Both the position numbers and the translations under genes were made by a program. This document shows positions 29,836 through 42,500 of a stretch of DNA of 64,000 nt, piece after piece. The stretch is from Ridgeia piscesae (lineage: Eukaryota; Annelida; Polychaeta; Sabellida; Siboglinidae): assembly GCA_025642075.2 (NCBI GenBank), contig JAODUO010000128.1, positions 531,001 through 595,000 on the forward strand, given 5' to 3'. Every line of letters begins with the position of its first letter. The first letter of the stretch is position 1. The notes under the pieces were generated by a model that did not search any database, was not told where the DNA came from, and saw nothing but the letters and a program-made list of their open reading frames with translations.

Positions 29836-32800
29836 GTCTGCCAAAATGGTGGGACAAATCAGTGAGAGCTCTACCACGACGATGGTTTGGTCAGCCTGCT
29901 GCGTGCACACATCCGCATCTACTACAACAAGGGGAGGTGACGCCCGGAATCACAAAGCAGGAGTACTTCACACGACGATGTCGTCTTATGTACAAGGTCA
30001 TGTGTGCAGAGGGCCACTGCGTCTCCAGCAGACACATTGTGATCATTCCCTCAGCCACAAAACAGTACATGACAGAAGACATACCTTATCCGTTCCGGCA
30101 GAACAGCAACTTTGTGTACCTGTGTGGTTTTCAGGAGCCCGACAGTATTTTGGTGATGGAGAGCGGTGATGCCTGGCCCAAGCACACTTCAACACTGTTT
30201 GTGCCCAAGAAAGATCCTCACAAGGAACTATGGGAAGGTGCCCGATCAGGCACAGATGGTGCCATCGAACTAACTGGTGTTGATAGTGCGTACAATATAG
30301 AGGATCTCGGGAAGTATTTACAAATGTATGAACATACAGACAAGTTGGGCGTCGTGTGGTACGATAGCAAGAATGCTAGTCACCACGTGCCACACATGAA
30401 GTGTGTGAAATCATTTGTTAAGAAGTGTCAGTCTGGAGCCGTGCAGAATCCGAACCTATTGATTCAGCTGCTGAGAGTGTTAAAGTCTCCAGCAGAGGCA
30501 GTCTTGATGCAGCAGAGTTGTGATATATCCTCGGAAGCGTTCAAGAAAGTCATGGCATACTCTCGTCCAGGAGTAAGTATTTGTCTCTGATCAGAGTAAT
30601 CAATAAAATCTCTGAAACCGCTGTCATTGTAGTAAGAACAGACCAACATTTTAGTTCAAAGGTAAAACTTGATTTAGACACTACATCACAATGATGCTAT
30701 TTTCTGTGTGATAAAACAGCTGTAACCATAAAATGTAGATCTGTAATATATTAACATTTAGAACATGTCTGATAGAAATGTTTACATACTAACAAAACAC
30801 CATTCATCCTGAAGCTGTATCACTATCAGATAAATGAACATCTTAAGTAGATACATTTTACATGCTAAAGGGTGCTAGATACACACTGACTCGGGGGACA
30901 ATTTTATGAAGTATGGATAATGGACAGTTGATAAAGATTACATGACTTCACAAATTGTTTGCTACACCACCAATGTTACCGACATCGTGCAGTTGTTCTA
31001 ACTTGAAGTTACATAAGATGTCTAGTTAACGATGGTTTTCTAACTGCCATTAACCTAATGGATGGAGTTTGTGAAAAAAAATTATTTTTAAACAGTACGG
31101 TATGCCAGGGGCCTAGGTACATGTCCTAAAGTTATTGGTTTGCACGTGACTAAGCTACATAATAAACCCCTGGACTTTTGTTACCCAAATGATAGATACT
31201 GGAGCAATACAGTTCAACATAATAATAAAATTATTATGCATACAAAGATTACTTGTAGATTCGGTACAATGTAATTATATTTATAATAAAAAACGTAGAT
31301 CCATGCATATTGCTCTCAGTTGCATTAGCAGTTTGGCTTGGAGGGTACATGTGATGTTTGTGGATGCCAACACAGACACAAGCAAGCAGATATATCATAT
31401 TGACATTTGATGATGGTCAAGATACTATGAGCGAAATATTTGTTTTCTTTCCATGCAGGTAAATGAAGCACATCTCTACGCAAAGATGGACTTCGAATGT
31501 CGTGTCAATGGGTCTGAGTTCTTGGCCTACCCTCCTGTTGTCGCAGGTTAGTGAATTCTTTTAGGGTCCTTTAAATCTACCTTATGATTGACTACAATGT
31601 CTGTTATCAAATCAGAATTGTTTACCTTTTGATTGTTGAATAATCAGCTATCAAGATGGCTTCGATAAGATATTTGTTAAATTAACAACACTTAGACTAT
31701 GTAAATAATTAGGGGAGTAAGGCAAGGAATGGAATATACATTGGCTCAGTTTTGTCTATACATTTTTTGACATGTTTTAGGTGGTAACCGTGCAAACACG
31801 ATCCACTATATCAGCAATAATCAGCTGGTTCATGATGGAGAGATGGTATTAATGGATGCAGGAGGAGAATACCATGGCTACGCAAGCGACATCACAAGAA
31901 CATGGCCAGTCTCTGGTACAAGCTTAATGTCTTTTTATATGTGAGGTTTTCTTTTCTAATGATACTTGTATTTCTTGCTAGGTTGTTACAGACTGATCCT
32001 GTTAATTCTTCAGTTTTTAATGCTTGGATAATGTTCAATTAGAATTATGCCAGATATGGCCTAGAGACGTGTGTTGTGTAATAATAATTAATTCTGAATA
32101 TTTTATGTGTTAAAAAGCTGGTTGATGTAATATAACACATTTCAAATTTGTGTGACATTTATGTGTAAATTGTTAGTTTTGTATGACTCGGATCTGCTTA
32201 CTGAAGATATTTACATTGGGTGCCTTATATGTTCTCATCAGGTCACACATATTTCATAGCATTACCCAAATTCACTATTCAAAGTATTTTTTTGAAATTT
32301 GTTATTAAAATGTTGAATTCAAACTTTTTATAATTAAAACATATTTGTGTAGTAGGTATGTTAGAATTTGTTGTACCTCTTTTAGTTAATGTATATTCCA
32401 GCAGTAAGTATGTTAGCATACGAATATAGTCACTGGCATTAGTTCAAAATACAAAATGTTAACAGCACTTTATTGTGCAGGTCGATTGTAACTGTTCACG
32501 TGGCCAGTAATATATTACACATTACAGCGAAATGGTAAGGAGTAGAGCTTCAGACACTTGACTAACAGAACCCGGGTTCAAATCCTGTGCTGTGGTGTTT
32601 TTTCACCCTATATTGAAGAAGAAGAAAGAGAAGAATTTATTAGGATCAACCAAATACAAACATGTTCAAAAATACAAAAATTTATGTGGAACAAAATTGT
32701 TCCAGTTCACTCAGCTGCACGAATGAGTACCTGGCTACAGACAGTGGTGGATATTTGTACATGCAGCCTTCGCAGATTAATGGCAACTTGGCTGGATGCC

Positions 32801-35153
32801 CAAAGAAGTTGAGACGGTGTCTGACTGAACAGGTCTGCCAGGGAAGTAAAGTGTAAAGCACTTTGAGCAATCCTGAGGACTGGATACTGTGCTAAATGCA
32901 AACTTTACTTTTACAGGTAAATTTACACCTGCACAACGACTGCTGTATGAGGCACTACTGGAGGTGCAACTCAGCTGTATTGAGTACCTGCGTAACACAC
33001 GCCCGGTCTCCGTCGACACACTCTACCAACACATGCTCTCAGAGTTGGGGCAGCAACTGCGGCATCTGACCATCTTACCTGCTCACATGAGCAGCGGTGA
33101 GCTGGCACAGGTACGCCAACTTACCTTGTTATCTGATAGGTTTATCTAGAAACCTGTCCACCCATCATTGGGACAGTTAAAGGTAATTTTGGATAGGTAC
33201 AATTAGAGTGGACATATAACAAATTTAGGAGCAAATTTTCATGTACGTGTCATCAGTTATGCTTTAAAAATGGGTGTCATGGATATTATGTATTTCTGAT
33301 GGGTATACCCATATGTATGCATGTATATTATGCATATCTCATCAACAATTAATCTACTTCTAACTTTGTAGTTCTAATGCAACATTGACCAGTGGTTGGA
33401 ATGTACTTATTTTGATGGGCAAGTGCATGTTTCTCTAGGATGGGTTATAATACTGCTGATAGGTTCTATCAATCAATACATCAGTCAGTCAAATATAGGT
33501 AAATATAACTGATACGTTTGTATGTTGCTGCCTGCAACCAATACAACAGTTTTAGATTTTCAAACTTATACCACCCTCAATAATGTGAATATCCAGAGTT
33601 CGACATAAGTTCATATGAACATACACTGTGTCATGTTGTCAGGCGGCGCGTCGGTTCTGTCCCCACCATGTCGGTCACTACCTTGGCATGGACGTACATG
33701 ACACCGACACACTCAGTCGGCACGTCAGTCTGCAGGACGGCATGGTCATCACTGTCGAGCCAGGTGAGTACTTGTGCATGTAGTTATGTACATAATGAAA
33801 CTTACCTGTTGTTTACCCTAATGATTCCGACACTGTTTTCAGTCAGCAAAAAAAAAACAATTTCAGTAAGCTTCTGGACATCTGTTACTTTGACACGTTT
33901 GGATACATGGTTTATTCATACAGTATATAATGTCTGTCATTTACCCTATAGGGCGTGCAAGTCTCACGCGCGAAAACGAGGCTGGGGACAGGAGGTCCAT
34001 ATACTCCATGTTAACATATAGGACTCAATATTAAATCGGACATTTAAGATAAGAAACGTATAACACATAAAATAACTGATTTTCCTAGTATTCATCAGTC
34101 GTTAGCTACAACTGTCATCCATCGTTAGAATATTATTCTTGTGTCCAGTCCCGAATTAGTCTCGCTTAGTCCCCAATAAGCTCCAGTCGCGCGGAGTCAT
34201 GCCATGTGTTGTGACCCACTTGCAGGCCCTATTGGCTGTGTGTTTTATGGCACAATATTTTCAGACACAGACAAAATGAAAAATTTTGTACTGTGGATAT
34301 ATTTGTATGTGAATACGTGCAGTACATCATGTCTGCATGAAATACGGTTGTCATTTACTCCAATGATACACAGTATTCATAGGCTGTGTATATACACAGT
34401 GTCACTCCACTGAGTCCTGTATAAATGTACATGTAATGTACACATACACATATACATACCATCATGTGCAACTCTCAGGTGTTTGCCAGTCATATATGTC
34501 TCTGTCATTCAATCTTAATCATTGTCTTCCTCTTCATCTACCTCCTGTCTCTGTTCTTGGAACAGAGACGTGGCTAATGTAGTGGTTAGCACATCCTCCT
34601 GGTACACCAGTGGCCCGGGTTAAATACCCAATCATATCAGGCATGGTATATTTGAGGTTAAAATCTGACTGTCAACATTGGGGACTGTGTATCCGTCATG
34701 AATCGGGGAATCATGTTCATATTGATCCCACTCATTTTGGGATGTAAAGAACCACTGAGGATGACAAACACCCTGGCAGTGACCACTCTGGGTGTCAGCA
34801 CAGAAAGGTTGTCTTGTGTCTTGTTCTGAAAAAGACTGACCAGTTCAGTGAGGCCTCGTAAGAGCACAATGTTGTAACCATAATATGTACAAACGAGTCA
34901 GTTAATAGAAACCTGCAGAGTGCTGGAAATAACTAGAAGTGCATATACATTCAATACTTATTGCATGTACAAAGAAATACTTTCTCTTGCAGGTATTTAC
35001 ATCCCTGATACAATGAACGACGTACCTGCAGAGTTCCATGGGAATGGGCTGCGCATAGAGGACGATGTACTGATGACAGATGCTGGACCTGTTGTGTTAT
35101 CGGACAAATGTCCTAAACACCCGGATGACATAGAGAAATGTGTATCTGCCTAG
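29836..35153 (+). CDS. XPNPEP3: Xaa-Pro aminopeptidase 3 (mitochondrial APP3); first exon not found
   Basis: Six exons: about 29836-30572, 31459-31546, 31781-31915, 32917-33110, 33643-33763 and 34993-35153 (stop TAG), giving about 477 residues in phase (human 507). The enzyme removes an N-terminal residue preceding proline and also acts in mitochondrial intermediate cleavage. The first visible exon has the creatinase N-domain ('[13 protein letters not shown]', '[12 protein letters not shown]'). The pita-bread domain shows all five metal ligands: Asp and Asp in '[19 protein letters not shown]', His in '[15 protein letters not shown]', Glu in 'VITVEPGIYIP' and Glu in 'LRIEDD'. The frame is open only back to 29835 and has no ATG there, so the presequence lies in an upstream exon. 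The acceptor could be at 29836 or 29863. The gene is head-to-head with ST13 and is followed 1.4 kb later by PPAT. Confidence 0.93.
32532..32905 (+). repeat. tRNA-derived SINE family A, copy 3 (full length)
   Basis: The head has a clear B box ('gggttcaaatcc' at about 32575). The body ('ttcactcagctgcacgaatg') and tail ('cactttgagcaatcctgagg', 'ctggatactgtgc') match copies 1 and 4. The element ends about 11 bases before the XPNPEP3 acceptor at 32917. Confidence 0.8.
34565..34868 (+). repeat. tRNA-derived SINE, family B
   Basis: An A-box-like 'tggctaatgtagtggttagc' and a B-box-like 'ggcccgggttaaatacc' are spaced as in a tRNA. They are followed by an unrelated body with 'ccactctgggtgtcagc'. It lies in the last XPNPEP3 intron, ending about 125 bases before the final exon. 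Confidence 0.6.
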
Positions 35154-35666
35154 GGTTGGCTAATCTAATGTATTTAACTCGACGGGTGGAGAATCTATTC
35201 TGAATGGAATTTTTTATAATTGGACATCCAGGAACCAGATGTAATAAGTTATCAGATGTTGTGATAACTGGATAGATGAAGTTAATTAATTTCAACCGTA
35301 CAGATAACATTTTTGGGTAACTGCATTAACGTGGCACAATCACTTACTTTTCAGACAACAGAGCAAATGCAATAATTTGTATAGTACAGCATACAACAGA
35401 CACTTGCCATAGGATCACACTAGGACTAGTCAAAGTTGTTCTTACATCCAATATTCATATCGAAGGGTATGTAAAAACCTGCAGGCCAGATCTAGCATTT
35501 AATAGTTCCTATATAGCATCACTGAATAAGTCTGATAATGTGTGATGTGTGCAATGACTTATGCCTTTTTTCCCATACAAAATTAAATGGCTCCCAGTGG
35601 AAGAATAGGAAATACTAGGAAATGTGGCCCAAAGTATAATTGAGTCGTGCAAGAAATGTGTACAGC

Positions 35667-35672
35667 AATAAA
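35667..35672 (+). terminator. XPNPEP3: Probable XPNPEP3 poly(A) signal
   Basis: AATAAA about 515 bases after the stop. Use is inferred. Confidence 0.45.
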
Positions 35673-35864
35673 TCATGTTACTATTCAATTAAAAATGTTT
35701 TTGTGTGTATTATTTGTATGTACTGCATTAGACTCCAGAATCACTGTTAACTATTCTGGTAACTGTGAAGTATCACTAGATGATGGTGTGAAAGAACAAA
35801 CAAGTGACGCTGGTGATTAACACATTGGTGCTACAGGTGTCATGACTTGATGGGTGACAGATTG

Positions 35865-36235
35865 TCATGTATCAGTGTCACTGACGCCTCCAATATCATT
35901 GTCACAATGTTACCCTGTGTCACCATTACTCAGTGTCACTGTCACTCACAAATGCCACAATGTCATTATCAACCTAATGTCACTATCACACATTGTTACT
36001 GTCACCCATATTGTCACTGTCACACATGAAGCGTCACTGTCATCCCAATATTTCACCATCACACTGTGTCACTGTCACTGACAATGTCACTGTCAGCGTC
36101 ACATGAAGCATCACTGTCATCCCAATGTTGCCATCACACACTGTCACTTGTCACAATTATACTTTCACTCCTTCATTGTCACAGTGTCATTGTCACAGTA
36201 TCATGCAGTGTCATTATCATCTCATAGTACCATAT
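35865..36235. repeat. GTCACTGTCAC-rich degenerate repeat
   Basis: Irregular repeats of 'gtcactgtcac', 'tcaatgtcac' and 'catcactgtcatcccaat' fill the spacer between XPNPEP3 and PPAT. The remaining spacer (36240-36585) is the likely PPAT 5' region, with an imperfect inverted repeat at about 36427-36502. Confidence 0.7.
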
Positions 36236-36585
36236 TGTTCTCCTCAGCCAACCTTTGGAGCATGAATGGACGCATGCAAATACACAGGCGATACACGTGT
36301 AGATGTGTATTTTGTTGTCTTATACTGGCATAATCCTCCTTGTTTATCATAGTCTAATTATACAACGTGTCCTATATCTATCTGGTATCACTCATTAGCG
36401 TAAACAATTTACATCGGTCTTATCCGCTAGATGTCGGAACCGGGAGAGAAAAAAAATCCCGCCAGTCTCTCCCCCTATCGGGTTGTCACGACATCTGTTT
36501 ACGGAATGTTACGTCTCTCGTCACGGCGTAAATCGTACACATTACCACTGCACGGTTCGACGCAAGACTTCGCGAAATTTCGACG

Positions 36586-39500
36586 ATGGCAGATAGCGGA
36601 GAATTGAGAGATGCATGTGGGGTGTTTGGATGCGTGGCAAAGGGGGCGTGGCCGACACATTTGGACGTCACCAACTTGATATGCATGGGTTTGGTCGGCT
36701 TACAGCACCGGTAAGTCATTATCATGTGTAATAATCGGTTACCGAGTCATTAAACTGTCGTCAGTCATAGTACAAACGACAATTCGCACGGATCTGGCGT
36801 CAGCGTTACGACATATTTACGTGCACTGTAGAATTATTCGACATTATTGTAACACGTTTATTGACATTCATGTACTCGTTGGTTATGAGTTATAAGCATT
36901 TGTTATGGTTCGTTAGCGAGTATCGGTGTTGGCTGTCCTGCGTTGTCCTAGATAAGTCCACGTGCAGGGCAACGTGGTCCGGCGCATGCGCTCTATGAGA
37001 AATTGGGTCAGTGGTCCAGGCCCGCGACAGTCCATTCAGTTTGTGCACTCAATCGCACAATCGTCCAACTAACCTAATTCTATAGTGATCATGTTGTCAA
37101 AGTTCACTGGCCCTGCAGGCGCCAAGGGCTATATATAGCGCTGCAGTGCCTACAAACAAGGATAATATTTCGTCAGTTATTTCTACGACAGCAGTCCAAC
37201 GTAGACACTTGATCTACCGCTAGCTAGCCGCGCTAGTATATGCCATTCACCAAGGCCGAAAAGTTGTTTATTAGCAAGAATCAAGACCACAGTCACAGAC
37301 AAAAACTAAAAAAGAGCTGTCTTATAGTTATACATACAATGTCTTCCAAAGACAATTAATAAAGTAATGCCATACGCTCAATGCCACTGCGTGCGTGCAT
37401 GAGGCTGGGTCATTCATTAGTTTTCTTGCATTTCTGGGAACTGCAGCCACAGGGCCCAGGGTTCTTTTAAATGTTAATGTTCTGCAGTGACAGAGTCGTT
37501 GCTTTAGCGTTTAAGCTCAAACATGTATGACATTGCTGTAACTACAGACCAAATTGATGTTATAACAATTGCGTGATTTAATACATAAACTTGATAAGTA
37601 CAAACACAACAGCGATGTCATTAAATGAACATTGGCATTGCTATGATAGCCTACATTCAAAAAGTTATGCTAATGGCTCATGCTGTAACATAGCAACACA
37701 ACATTCAGTTCTACATGTTTTATACATGTAGTCAACAATGTTTTCTTTGTTGGGTTTACATTAGCTCTGTGTTTCCCCTCAGTAAAATGATGGGTGAGGT
37801 GGTAGGATGTGCTGAGTGAACACTGAAGATACATGTGATGTTATGTGGGTCCATGGACATGTATAGCCCCCGAAACTATTTTTAAAACTACCTTCAAAAC
37901 GGTGCATTCTGAAATGTGTTTTGACCTATTCCCAAGCACATAGAAGGACATTTACTACAGCTTCAGACTCTCGACTAAGAGAACCCATGTTTGAATCCTG
38001 TGCTGCCATACGTGTCAAACCTAGAGTCAGTTTTTCCACTCTACATTACTCCAGTTCACTCAACTATATGAATAGCCATTTGGCTATAGACAGTGGTGGA
38101 TATTTGTATGTATGCGCTTGCTTTGCACATTGATTGCAGCGTTTCCCAGAGAGGTTGAGATGGTGTTTGATTGAACAGGTCTGCCAGGGAGTAACGTGTA
38201 AACTACATTGATCGAGCAGTCCCGAGGACTGGATACTGCGCTATATAAGAACTGACCTTTCTTACAGTGTCGCCACCAGGAGAGTAGTTCATTCATTACA
38301 CACTGTTTCTAGGTTTCGGTGATAAGTATTACAATGAACACATCAAAATAGTTTTATTCAGCACTGGCTTGGATCTTGGGCCATTGAAATCAGATTCCTG
38401 GGAGGAGATGCATCCACACTGCCCCAAAGTTAGCATACTCATATACAGATACAGTATATATGTAGTATATATGTGCCAACTGGCAGACAACAATTGTCTG
38501 GTTGTGTTTGCAGGGGGCAAGAGAGCGCAGGAATTGTGATGTGTTCTGGAAAAGACGCTTACAAGTTCTCAAGTCATCGGGCCATGGGGCTAGTGAACAC
38601 TGTCTTCACTGATAGTGTCCTCAGTCAACTCAAAGGAAACCTTGGCATTGGTAAGTGAAATGCCATTGGTGTGGGTTAACTCAAAATAAATCCTTGGCAT
38701 TGGTAAGTGAAACGACTGAAAAGAAGCTTTGACATCGGTAAGTAGAATGCCATTGATGTGGCCATGTGGGTCAACTCAAAGAAAACCTTGGCATTGGTAA
38801 GTGAAACGCTATTGTTGTGAGTCAACTAAAAATACCTTGGCATTGGTAAGCAACACCCTATGTGATGTGGGTCAATTCAGAGGAAACCTTGGCATTGGTA
38901 AATGAAACCCTTGTGATGTGGGTTACATATATACAGTCTAGACTTGTATATAAACTAAACTGCTTGTGTACGTGTGATACTGTGTCCCCAGTCGGTAATT
39001 CAGACAACGTATCTGATACCATGGTTGCATTTCAGAGTGTAACCAGATGTTTGTTATGTAGGTGACATAATTTACTCATCTGTTAGGGTCACAGTTTGAG
39101 CGATTCATTTGTGTACTTGACTGGACAAGGTGAAGGTCACAGTTACAATTTACAATGAGGTCACACAAAGTGGTCACACAAGGCACCCAACACCACACTT
39201 TGGGAATGGATTAAACAACTACCAGTAGAAAATAAAATAACAAAGAGAAAGTGGAGGTGGATATAGGACACATGCTTTAGAAACCTCCAGGAACCTTCAC
39301 CTGTCAAGCCATCACATGGAACCGCCCAGTGAAGTGGTGAAGAGAAAGGCCACGGAATACCTGACAAAAAGACAGAAAAAGAACCAAAGGAGATGGGATA
39401 CGCCAGGAGAGAGATGGAGAAGATGACCACAAACAAACAAAAGTAGCATTCCTTGGTCGATGGCCTATACTCCCAGTGAGCAAACAGGCATAAGATGTCA

Positions 39501-42500
39501 CACAAAAAAGTTTTTAAATATTGCATAGTTTATATATGAAATGCTGTGTACCTCGGTACTTCAATTAAGCTGTGTATGTATTGCCAAGATAACTTATTTC
39601 CCCAGGTTTTGCTATACAAGTCACACACATGAGGCACTTCAATACAGGGTCACATAGGGTACAACATTTGTTATACAGGTCACACAAGGTATTCAACTGC
39701 TGGTGTGTCGGACGTCCTCAACTGTCAACCATTTGTAGTCGAGACTATTCATGGTCTGATTGCCCTCGCACACAATGGGGAATTAGTGAACGGACAGCTG
39801 CTCAAACAAAAGGTAATCTGCAGACACACAAATGCACAGTGTTGACAGCAATGATTTAGCAACATTTATATCTACTGCAAGAATCACGAATTTCTCTTTA
39901 TGTGAAAAAAGTTTTTTTTACATTATTTCTATCTAAGGGTCATAATTTTGGATAATAGGGTCCAATTTTAAGCTTGTGTGTCTGTTCCTTATTCAACTGA
40001 CATTTTGTCCAAAATGTAATGTTTATATGATGTTAACAGTTCTCGTTGTTGTGACAACAGATTCTCCGCCATGGTGTAGGTCTGACCACTGGCAGTGACA
40101 GCGAACTCATTATACAGTTGTTGGCCCTCCCACCACCAGATGGCGAGGTGGACGGTCCTGATTGGACGGCAAGGTGCGTCCAGTTTACATAACCTTATAT
40201 GGGAAAAATTTACAGAAAAAACGTATAACGGACATCACGTGGTCAGAGTTAGATACTATTTATTTTCCTATTTGTGATGATGCCTGTTTGTAAATTAATA
40301 TTTTTAATATGTGGAAAATAAACTATAATAATGATAATTTTATTGTTATCAATTTGCAACATACAAATCATGAAATTGAGTCATTTTGTTCTCAGTGGTA
40401 TACATTCACAAAACTGTCAAGTGACCTCCACAATTAGTTAACAGACTTTACTAAATTGTCAACAGGGAAAACTGTCTGAAAGCATTTGACACTTAATTCA
40501 TATGAACATGGAAATAAATTCCTGCTCTGCCTCAAACTCATTACAGTGTATGCACAAACAAAATGACATCACGTTATTGTAACAATTAAGCTGCACTGCT
40601 TACTAACTGGCATCATTGTACATGCAAAGTCCAATCCAAGTTTTGTTCAAACTTCCACCTCTCCCACCAATCATTGATGTGGGATTGTAGTAGAAATCTA
40701 GACTTCCGAAACACTTTTTTTGTCTTTGATCTCATGTGACCCATCTTAAATGTTGACTAAACAAGTCGGTGAAGCCAGTCACTAATAAGAAGAAAGAGCT
40801 GAAACCATTTTGTGGTGTCTAAGTCTGACAAGCGGCAATGTTTAGACAGCTGCTGGTTCCTTTACTTGACCCCTGACATTGACTCTACTATTGGTGGGAA
40901 ACTGTTGTGTTTTTTTGAGCTGTCTGCGTGTGATAAGTCGTCTATAAATTGTGGTCTATAGTACATTGTTGAGTCCAGATTTATAATAATAAATAGTATG
41001 TTTTATTTCATATAGCGCCACATCCATAATTGTTCGTGGCACTTCACAACCATTAAAATACATAAAAAGGATATTTTTATACAAAAAGAATACTAATATG
41101 TTAAAATTAATTATAATATTATTACATGTATTATATAATTAACTAAAATTAATACGATATTATACAGTAGTGTAAATAACCTATTAGTCATATAAAAATA
41201 CATAATAGTCTAGTAGCAAATCATTCCATAACAATACTACTGATAAATGAATGTATACGTCTGGTTAATAGTAATAAATAATTTAGTAAATGTTAACAAA
41301 AGTTAAAACTAATAATAATTACATAACAGAAAAGTCTTTTGTAACAGAAAAGGTGACGTACGTACAAAAAATATCAGATTTAGCCGAGTCATTGTCCAGG
41401 CACTGGTCACTGACAGGTACTGGGCAGTTTGGTCTCCCTCACGGCTCCATTCTACAGGATGGGGTGGGGGTTAATTCACCTCTGGTATTGTTGTTCAGTG
41501 TGTTCCCCCACTGCTTCCTGTCATAACCTGCTCCCTTCCTCTGCCCAGTTTCCACTAAAATCTCTCTTAATGCATCCTTCCATCGCAGCTTAATGAACAT
41601 GTTGTCCCCCTTTGACATTGCTTTGCTGTGTCTTAACCTCTATTCACCTGTATTTGTATGTTTGTTACATTCATTACATTTATTTATTGAATGTATGGAA
41701 TGTCAGTGTGATGTCATTTAGTTTATTGTTTATAAACACAATTTTATTTTTTACTTTGATCATTATTTTAATCAGTACTTAGTTTGATATTCTTACTGGT
41801 CCTTAGTGCTTCTGAACCAGGTTCTTTTAACCTTGCTACATGCCACATCACAGATGCATGGGACACGGTTGGGTCCAAATACAAATTTTTGGATCAAATA
41901 TAAATACAACTCAACCAAATCAAATTCAAATAAAATATGTTGCTTTTCTAGATTTCGAATCAAATACAAATATATTTTTCCATAGGATTTTTTGTATTGA
42001 AATACCATTCAGTATATTTTATATATTTGGTTGTATTTCCAAATATGATATAAATCAGACCAAATACAAAGTACAAGCATAAAATAAATTTGAAAATTTG
42101 AATAATTCAGCGGGACACTCACATAAGGCCAGTAACTTCTATGATGAATGCATGTCACAGATTCAATATAAATTCAATACAATTGTCAAATCAATACGTA
42201 TTTGGATGCAATCCTGGCATGGTAGTGACGAACTGTTGCAGGATTAAGCAGCTGATGTCCTGTACGTGGACGTCCTACTCCCTAGTGATCATGCACAAAG
42301 ACGTCATCTACGCCGTGAGAGACCCGTTTGGAAACAGACCGCTCTGTCTCGGAAAACTCGTCTCTCATGAACCCATTCAGACACATAATGGTACAGTACA
42401 GTCTCTCCTCTGTCTCCAATTGTACGTCTAATTTAAAAACACCTCTTTTGAGGCTGCATTTGTAAACTACTTTAGTGTGTAATGTAATGAATTTATTTTA

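Larger units (their letters stand above)
36711..38513 (+). other. PPAT intron 1
   Basis: It holds a TATA-like 'ctatatatagcg' near 37130, a lone inverted unit of the ST13 minisatellite (37775-37830) and SINE copy 4 (37950-38252). No exon is seen. Confidence 0.6.

Noticed and set aside
37120..37370. Short TATA-driven transcript in PPAT intron 1
   Set aside because: A TATA-like box and a later AATAAA exist, but there is no coding frame or conserved structure to support it.
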